A stretch of DNA of 9,272 nucleotides. It comes from Candidatus Omnitrophica bacterium UBA1562. GTDB taxonomy: Bacteria; Omnitrophota; Gorgyraeia; Gygaellales; Profunditerraquicolaceae. Position 1 is the stretch's first letter; every line of letters starts with the position of its first letter. Below, piece after piece: positions 5,180-9,272 of this stretch. The notes below the pieces were generated by a model. It was not told where the DNA came from and did not search any database. It worked only from the letters and a program-made list of their open reading frames with translations. The position numbers and the translations under genes are program-made. Location of the stretch: positions 1 to 9,272 of the forward strand of contig DCOU01000077.1 in assembly GCA_002322525.1 (NCBI GenBank), in the 5' to 3' direction.

Positions 5180-6412
5180 ATGCTAAAGGTATTTCTTAAA
5201 AAGTGGATTTTCCTTTTTATTATAATTATATTTGATCTTATTATTGCCCTCAGAACTTCTATAGAATTCTTTCATTTCTTTTTTTGGTTTCTGATATCTG
5301 TTGTTACTATAAGTCTGGCATGGCTAACAGTAGAATACTTTGGAACAAAATTGTCTTTGACAAGAAGAAGCATAGCTACGATAGAAGAGGGCGATATTTT
5401 AGAAATAGAAACCGTAATTAGTAATAATGGTTTTCTGCCAATCATTAATTTTGTCTTAGAGGATCGTCTCACCTTTGCAATTTCTCAAGAAAGAGAAAAA
5501 AGATTTTTATTAGAATATCTGGGCCCCAGATCAACATTGAATTTAAAATACCGCTGCCTTTGCCTGCGAAGGGGAAGATATGAAATAGGCCCATTCTCTA
5601 TTTATCTTTTTGACCCGTGGGGGTTATTTTTCTTAAAAAAAACCCTTTTTTTATATTCAGAGCTTTATGTTTATCCGCCTACATTTAATATCCCGAAGTT
5701 TCCTCAACTAGTAAAAGGAGTTGCGCCTTGGTTTGGAATAGGGACCAGCCGAGTTAGTGGAGATGAAGAAGAATTTTATGGGATTACGGAATATAGGCGA
5801 GGGGATCCTTATAAAAAGATCCATTGGTTTTCTACTGCACGAAAAAATATATTAATCGTTAAGCAATTCCAACACCAGGCATTCTTTAGGGCGACTATTA
5901 TATTTAATTTAAATAAAGATAAAAATTTTGGTGAAGGTAAAGAGAGCGTAGCAGAATACACCATAAAGATAGCTGCCTCTGTAGCTAAATATTTTATTGA
6001 AAGAAATGTCTCTTTGGGACTTATTGCCCACATAGGAGAGATAGTGCACATCCCCTTCAATAAAGGCGCAGAACACTTAGAGGATATATTTAGGGCTCTC
6101 ACTATAGCCCAGGCAGAAAGTAGGATTAGTTTGGATGAGCTCTTCCAGGAATTTGCTCCTTACATCCCTAATGATTCTAGTCTTATCGTGATAATGCTGG
6201 ATCAGGATTGGGAGTTTTTACCTGCGATGTTATCTCTGAAGGCAAGGAATATCTCTTTGGTTCCCTTGATATTGATTGCTTCTTCATTTTTGCATCCATC
6301 CGAAAAACAAAAGATTATAAAATATCCAGAAATGGAATTACCTCAAGGCTTTGATTTCGCTCCTATATTTTTTTCCTGTGGAGATAATTTAGAACAGGAC
6401 TTTATTAAATAA
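5180..6412 (+). CDS. DUF58 membrane protein, MoxR partner
   Basis: A 410-residue protein with two N-terminal membrane helices (about 9-27 and 31-50). A beta-rich segment follows (about 60-190, starting with the typical IEEGDILEIETVISNNG). Then comes the DUF58 signature: EFYGITEYRRGDPYKKIHW (198-216) followed by FSTARKN (217-223). The rest, to 410, has alternating strands and helices consistent with the VWA-like fold predicted for this family. It normally pairs with MoxR upstream and a transglutaminase-type membrane protein downstream, as in this layout. The biochemical role of the family is not established. It starts eight bases after the MoxR stop. No Shine-Dalgarno is visible before ATG 5180 (only A-rich sequence), so translation probably depends on coupling to MoxR. 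Confidence 0.9.
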   Translation: MLKVFLKKWIFLFIIIIFDLIIALRTSIEFFHFFFWFLISVVTISLAWLTVEYFGTKLSLTRRSIATIEEGDILEIETVISNNGFLPIINFVLEDRLTFAISQEREKRFLLEYLGPRSTLNLKYRCLCLRRGRYEIGPFSIYLFDPWGLFFLKKTLFLYSELYVYPPTFNIPKFPQLVKGVAPWFGIGTSRVSGDEEEFYGITEYRRGDPYKKIHWFSTARKNILIVKQFQHQAFFRATIIFNLNKDKNFGEGKESVAEYTIKIAASVAKYFIERNVSLGLIAHIGEIVHIPFNKGAEHLEDIFRALTIAQAESRISLDELFQEFAPYIPNDSSLIVIMLDQDWEFLPAMLSLKARNISLVPLILIASSFLHPSEKQKIIKYPEMELPQGFDFAPIFFSCGDNLEQDFIK

Positions 6413-6420
6413 GTGAGGAC

Positions 6421-9036
6421 ATGGAAGAAAAAAATCGGTATTTATTTTTAGAACTTTTATTTACATTCTTTCTTCTTGAGCCGGTAATCTTTCTGTCCGG
6501 GGATATTCTATCGTCATATCGGTTATATATTACTCTTGGCCTAATTGGTGGTTTTTCTTTCAGCTGGTTTAACCGGAATAAACAAAGCTCCTTAACGAGA
6601 ATTTTTATAAATCTCTCTGTTTTGGGAGTTTTTATCTGGATAATATATTCCCTACTAAATTCCTCTTTACTCTATAGAGAAGTCATCCTTACATTTATAA
6701 AAGGAGGAATTATTTTAGAGGTCATCTTTAGTTTTAATAGTTGTTTTCCTCCTTCCCTGACTTATATTCAGGCCCTAAGTTTTCCCTTATTTATGTGTTT
6801 TCCCGTATTCGTAAAAGATTATAATGAAGTGCATGCTATGTTAGTTTTGATTTATATTATTTGTTGGATAGCAATCCTTAAGATTAAATTTTATGCATTT
6901 TTGAAACCTAAGTCAGAAAAGGCAAGAAAATTTATATGGCATTATCCTCTTTTTCTTTCCTCAGCATTTTTTTTAATAATCGTATTCATTTCTTGGTTAC
7001 TCTTTTCTCACTTTAGATTAGGAAAGATTGAGGAAGGGGGTTTTTTCCCCAAAGAAGACAAGAGTTTGGAAGTCCTGGAAAAGGAATATTATGATTTGCA
7101 GGATAAGATTCAAAAAGAAGTAACGGAGTTAATTCCCGAGCTTAAATCCAAGGAAGAAAGATACGAGGTTCTTACTTTTCTTGACTCTTTGATAAAGGAA
7201 TCCCCATATGTTATGGAGGTTGAAAAAGCAGAGTTAGGACTTATTGATTATCTAAGAAGACCTGGACCCGGATTAGAAAAAGGAGATACAGAAGGAATAA
7301 CCTTTCTTATAAAGGGTTATGTAGATAAGAAAACTTTGCTTAATTTAAAAAGAATAAAAGAAAATATAATGGATATTTTAAAAAAGCAGGCTTTTAATAT
7401 AATGGAGAGAATTTCTATTTTAAGGCGAGTCAATAAGATACAATATAGTAATTCTTACCAGCAAATTCGTGAGTATGAAAAAGAGTTGCAGAAAATCATT
7501 AATAAGTCTTCTGTAGATATTAAGATAAAGAGAGACTTAGAAGAACTCATCGGACGATTTAAAGAATGGAAGACTTTGTGGATTTATCATCAAAAAATGA
7601 ATTATTTAAAGAAAAAGATTGATTCTTTGAACGGACCATTAAAGAAAGAATTTGCAAACTTACTTTCGGATATTGAACAGATAGAGAGGTTTTCTGACTT
7701 TAGTAATGTAGAGAATAAAATCAAGATATTAAAATATACAATGCCTTCTCAATTTCAGGGTCTTATAAAAGACGCGGAGGGAATCTTGGATATATTATCA
7801 GAATTTATCCTTCCAGAAGAGATTGAAAAGTTGAAGGAAAAATTAGAGAAGTCTAATTTGCCTATAGATAAGCTAATGGAAATAGAAGAAGCTTTAGATA
7901 ATATTAAAAATATAGAAGAAGACCAAAAATTTTTAGAAGATTTATTGAAATCTCAAGAAGGCATTAAAGGAAAAGATATCAAAACTCAAGAAGATATTCT
8001 CAAGGAAAAAGAAGAAAAGTTGATTCTTATAAAAATAATTCCTGATTATTCAAGGATTGCCTTGGGTGAAGAGATACAACTCGTTGCCTTGGGCGTGTAT
8101 AGTGATGATTCTCAAGAAGATTTAACACTTCTCGGGAAATGGACAGGCACAGATAATAGTATCGCTTCTGTATCTGAAGGCAAAGTTTCTACACATTCTG
8201 TTGGAGAGATTAAGGTTTATGTAGAATTCCAAGGAATAAAGAGTCTGCCCGCTTCAGTAATAGTAGAGGAATCCCGGTTGGTTTCTATGATTCTTTCGCC
8301 TCAAAATGCACAGTTATCAATGAAGGATAAGTTAGTCTTGAAAGCAGAAGGATATTTTAGCGATTCTTCGCGCAAAGATATCACTTCTTTAGTTACCTGG
8401 AAACTTGCTAATCCGCGTATCATCAAAATAGAAAAAGGTAAAATCCTGCCGTTAAAATTTGGAGTAACCGAGGTACATGCTGAATATTTAGGAATAGAAA
8501 GCCTTCCTGCCAATATCAGGATTGTCGTTACAATGGATTGGTTGATATATGTGATTATTAAAGGGGTATTTTTCTTATTTTTAGGTATGGCTACGATGTT
8601 TATTGTTTTGTATGTTTTAACCGAAAAGAAAAAAAATAATTTAAAGAATTCTTTGGATAAGAATCCAGCAGAGTTCATAGTCAATCTTTATGAGAATGCA
8701 AAGAAAATATTAGCAATTTTTAATTTAAGTTATAAAGAGTGCCTCCCCCCGCTTTCTTATGCCGAATTAGTCCAGAAAAGTTATTCTATAGAAAATAACT
8801 TTTTTTTAAGATTTACTGCTAAATTTGAAGAAGCCAGATACAGCCATCATGTTTTGTCAAGCCGCGATGCGTCTTTAGCCTTAAACGATTATAATAATTT
8901 TCTAAAAATACTATTCAGCCGCTACAATAAGTTTTCGTTATTTCTAAAATACTGCCTGGCCCTTTTAGAGAGAAGGCCGCTTTTTATTCCTAAGTCGAAC
9001 CTCCTAAAATTCCTTGCATTTACCCCCCATTTGTGA
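6421..9036 (+). CDS. TgpA-position membrane protein with BIG2 domains and DUF4129-like tail
   Basis: An 871-residue integral membrane protein in the slot usually filled by a TgpA-like transglutaminase. Order: six or seven membrane helices (8-197); a long charged helical, partly coiled-coil region (about 213-533); two BIG2 bacterial Ig-like domains (about 534-616 and 619-703), each with the IALGEEIQLVALGVYSDDS-type opening and a tryptophan strand (KWTGTDNSIASV; TWKLANPRIIKI); one membrane helix (706-733); and a cytoplasmic DUF4129-like tail (about 750-845, PPLSYAEL and FEEARYS). No transglutaminase Cys-His-Asp core can be seen: the region between the membrane segments has no cysteine. The frame is uninterrupted, so this looks like domain replacement rather than decay. 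ATG 6421 is eight bases after the DUF58 stop; GAGG sits only two bases before it, so initiation is probably coupled. The product likely works with MoxR and DUF58 at the inner membrane. Its function is unknown. Confidence 0.85.
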   Translation: MEEKNRYLFLELLFTFFLLEPVIFLSGDILSSYRLYITLGLIGGFSFSWFNRNKQSSLTRIFINLSVLGVFIWIIYSLLNSSLLYREVILTFIKGGIILEVIFSFNSCFPPSLTYIQALSFPLFMCFPVFVKDYNEVHAMLVLIYIICWIAILKIKFYAFLKPKSEKARKFIWHYPLFLSSAFFLIIVFISWLLFSHFRLGKIEEGGFFPKEDKSLEVLEKEYYDLQDKIQKEVTELIPELKSKEERYEVLTFLDSLIKESPYVMEVEKAELGLIDYLRRPGPGLEKGDTEGITFLIKGYVDKKTLLNLKRIKENIMDILKKQAFNIMERISILRRVNKIQYSNSYQQIREYEKELQKIINKSSVDIKIKRDLEELIGRFKEWKTLWIYHQKMNYLKKKIDSLNGPLKKEFANLLSDIEQIERFSDFSNVENKIKILKYTMPSQFQGLIKDAEGILDILSEFILPEEIEKLKEKLEKSNLPIDKLMEIEEALDNIKNIEEDQKFLEDLLKSQEGIKGKDIKTQEDILKEKEEKLILIKIIPDYSRIALGEEIQLVALGVYSDDSQEDLTLLGKWTGTDNSIASVSEGKVSTHSVGEIKVYVEFQGIKSLPASVIVEESRLVSMILSPQNAQLSMKDKLVLKAEGYFSDSSRKDITSLVTWKLANPRIIKIEKGKILPLKFGVTEVHAEYLGIESLPANIRIVVTMDWLIYVIIKGVFFLFLGMATMFIVLYVLTEKKKNNLKNSLDKNPAEFIVNLYENAKKILAIFNLSYKECLPPLSYAELVQKSYSIENNFFLRFTAKFEEARYSHHVLSSRDASLALNDYNNFLKILFSRYNKFSLFLKYCLALLERRPLFIPKSNLLKFLAFTPHL

Positions 9037-9049
9037 TATTTTATCGTAT

Positions 9050-9075
9050 CGGAATTTCAATAAATTGAAATTCCG
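9050..9075 (+). repeat. Perfect hairpin after the operon, possible 3' mRNA end
   Basis: CGGAATTTCAAT (9050-9061) pairs perfectly with ATTGAAATTCCG (9064-9075); sterically about 10 bp with a six-base loop. It begins 13 bases after the stop of the last operon gene. No U-run follows, so if it ends the transcript it may act as a stability or Rho-dependent structure. Its first five bases are also part of the outer stem 9044-9150. Confidence 0.65.
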
Positions 9076-9076
9076 A

Positions 9077-9122
9077 CCGCCCTTTCAACAAGGTAGCGAA
9101 GGTATTGGGTAAGAAAGGGCGG
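9077..9122 (+). repeat. GC-rich 10-bp hairpin
   Basis: CCGCCCTTTC (9077-9086) pairs perfectly with GAAAGGGCGG (9113-9122). The 26-base loop carries AACAAGGT (9087-9094), shared with the loop of the hairpin at 2152-2193. The stem is markedly richer in G and C than the flanking genes. Confidence 0.65.
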
Positions 9123-9129
9123 GACTGCG

Positions 9130-9217
9130 ATAGGCACTCTTCCGATACGACCCAGCCCCTTTGTTAAAAGGGGCTGTCCGAAGGAAGATAGTGCACGAGC
9201 AAAAGCAGAGTGCCTAT
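9130..9217 (+). repeat. 88-bp inverted-repeat-bounded block with inner hairpin
   Basis: ATAGGCACTCT (9130-9140) is the exact reverse complement of AGAGTGCCTAT (9207-9217). Inside, AGCCCCTTT (9154-9162) pairs with AAAGGGGCT (9167-9175) around GTTA. TCTTCC (9138-9143) can also pair with GGAAGA (9183-9188). The left arm lies inside the previous block and shares base 9140 with it, so the two long stems cross in pseudoknot fashion. Confidence 0.65.
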
Positions 9218-9272
9218 TTGGTAAATTCATTCCACCATTTATTAATCCCTACACGACTTTGTTAAAAATGCA
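9218..9272. other. Right edge, nothing recognised
   Basis: No gene start or end can be supported. CTTTGTTAAAA at 9258-9268 repeats 9159-9169 from the hairpin loop region upstream. Minus-strand frames hit stops within a few codons of the edge. Confidence 0.3.

Larger units (their letters stand above)
9044..9150 (+). repeat. 107-bp inverted-repeat-bounded block
   Basis: TCGTATCGGAA (9044-9054) is the exact reverse complement of TTCCGATACGA (9140-9150). Inside lie the hairpin 9050-9075, which competes for the left arm, and a second hairpin pairing CCGCCCTTTC (9077-9086) with GAAAGGGCGG (9113-9122). The arms could be read as short terminal inverted repeats, but no target-site duplication flanks them. 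Confidence 0.65.

Noticed and set aside
9020..9036. Possible frameshift at the C-run near the end of the last operon gene
   Set aside because: The DUF4129-like region is already complete before the run of six C, and the stop soon afterwards is plausible; there is no evidence for lost sequence.
9087..9097. AACAAGGTAGC, as near the 3' end of 16S rRNA
   Set aside because: The match stops after eleven bases, nothing of the anti-Shine-Dalgarno tail or helix 45 follows, and it lies in a hairpin loop; chance similarity.
9044..9217. Integron attC site or MITE with target-site duplication
   Set aside because: The conserved attC core sites are not recognisable at the ends, and no duplicated flanking bases are found next to either pair of inverted arms.
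9219..9272. C-terminus of a minus-strand gene entering from the right
   Set aside because: All three minus frames contain stops within this short edge and no protein family is recognisable from the few residues.

Overview
The window reads as bacterial chromosome from an AT-rich, double-membraned, probably uncultured lineage. My best guess is Candidatus Omnitrophota or a relative in the PVC group. This rests on a remembered resemblance of the C-terminal module of the beta-propeller protein (2339-3901), not on a search, so treat it as tentative. All convincing genes lie on the + strand.

Region 1 (1-1857) is a group II intron that runs off the left edge. Its domain I-III RNA fills about the first 450 bases. 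A reverse transcriptase/maturase is encoded in domain IV (552-1823), and domains V and VI close the element with a clear catalytic hairpin and branch-point adenosine. The 3' splice site is predicted after 1857.

Region 2 (1858-2338) is about 480 bases of non-coding DNA packed with inverted repeats. Three small back-to-back hairpins (1901-1962) may terminate transcription. Three larger ones (2152-2318) end just before the ribosome binding site of the next gene.

Region 3 (2339-3901) encodes a secreted protein: signal peptide, about seven BNR/Asp-box beta-propeller blades, an acidic insert, and a separate conserved C-terminal module. A non-coding stretch (3902-4244) follows, with a weak terminator, a 9-bp inverted repeat, short tandem repeats and a good sigma-70-type promoter.

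Region 4 (4245-9036) is a tight three-gene operon: a MoxR AAA+ ATPase, a DUF58 membrane protein, and a large membrane protein in the slot usually held by a TgpA-type transglutaminase. That third protein keeps the N-terminal membrane bundle, the single C-terminal membrane helix and a DUF4129-like cytoplasmic tail. Where the transglutaminase core would sit it has a long helical region and two BIG2 (bacterial Ig-like) domains. In the general model for such operons, MoxR remodels a membrane-bound DUF58 partner and the third protein works in the periplasm. Here the periplasmic part looks structural or adhesive rather than catalytic.

Region 5 (9037-9272) is non-coding. It holds a chain of overlapping 9-12 bp inverted repeats, some mutually exclusive and two crossing like a pseudoknot.

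The most unusual items are the apparent domain swap in the third operon gene and the two hairpin-rich intergenic blocks, which share AACAAGGT in a loop.
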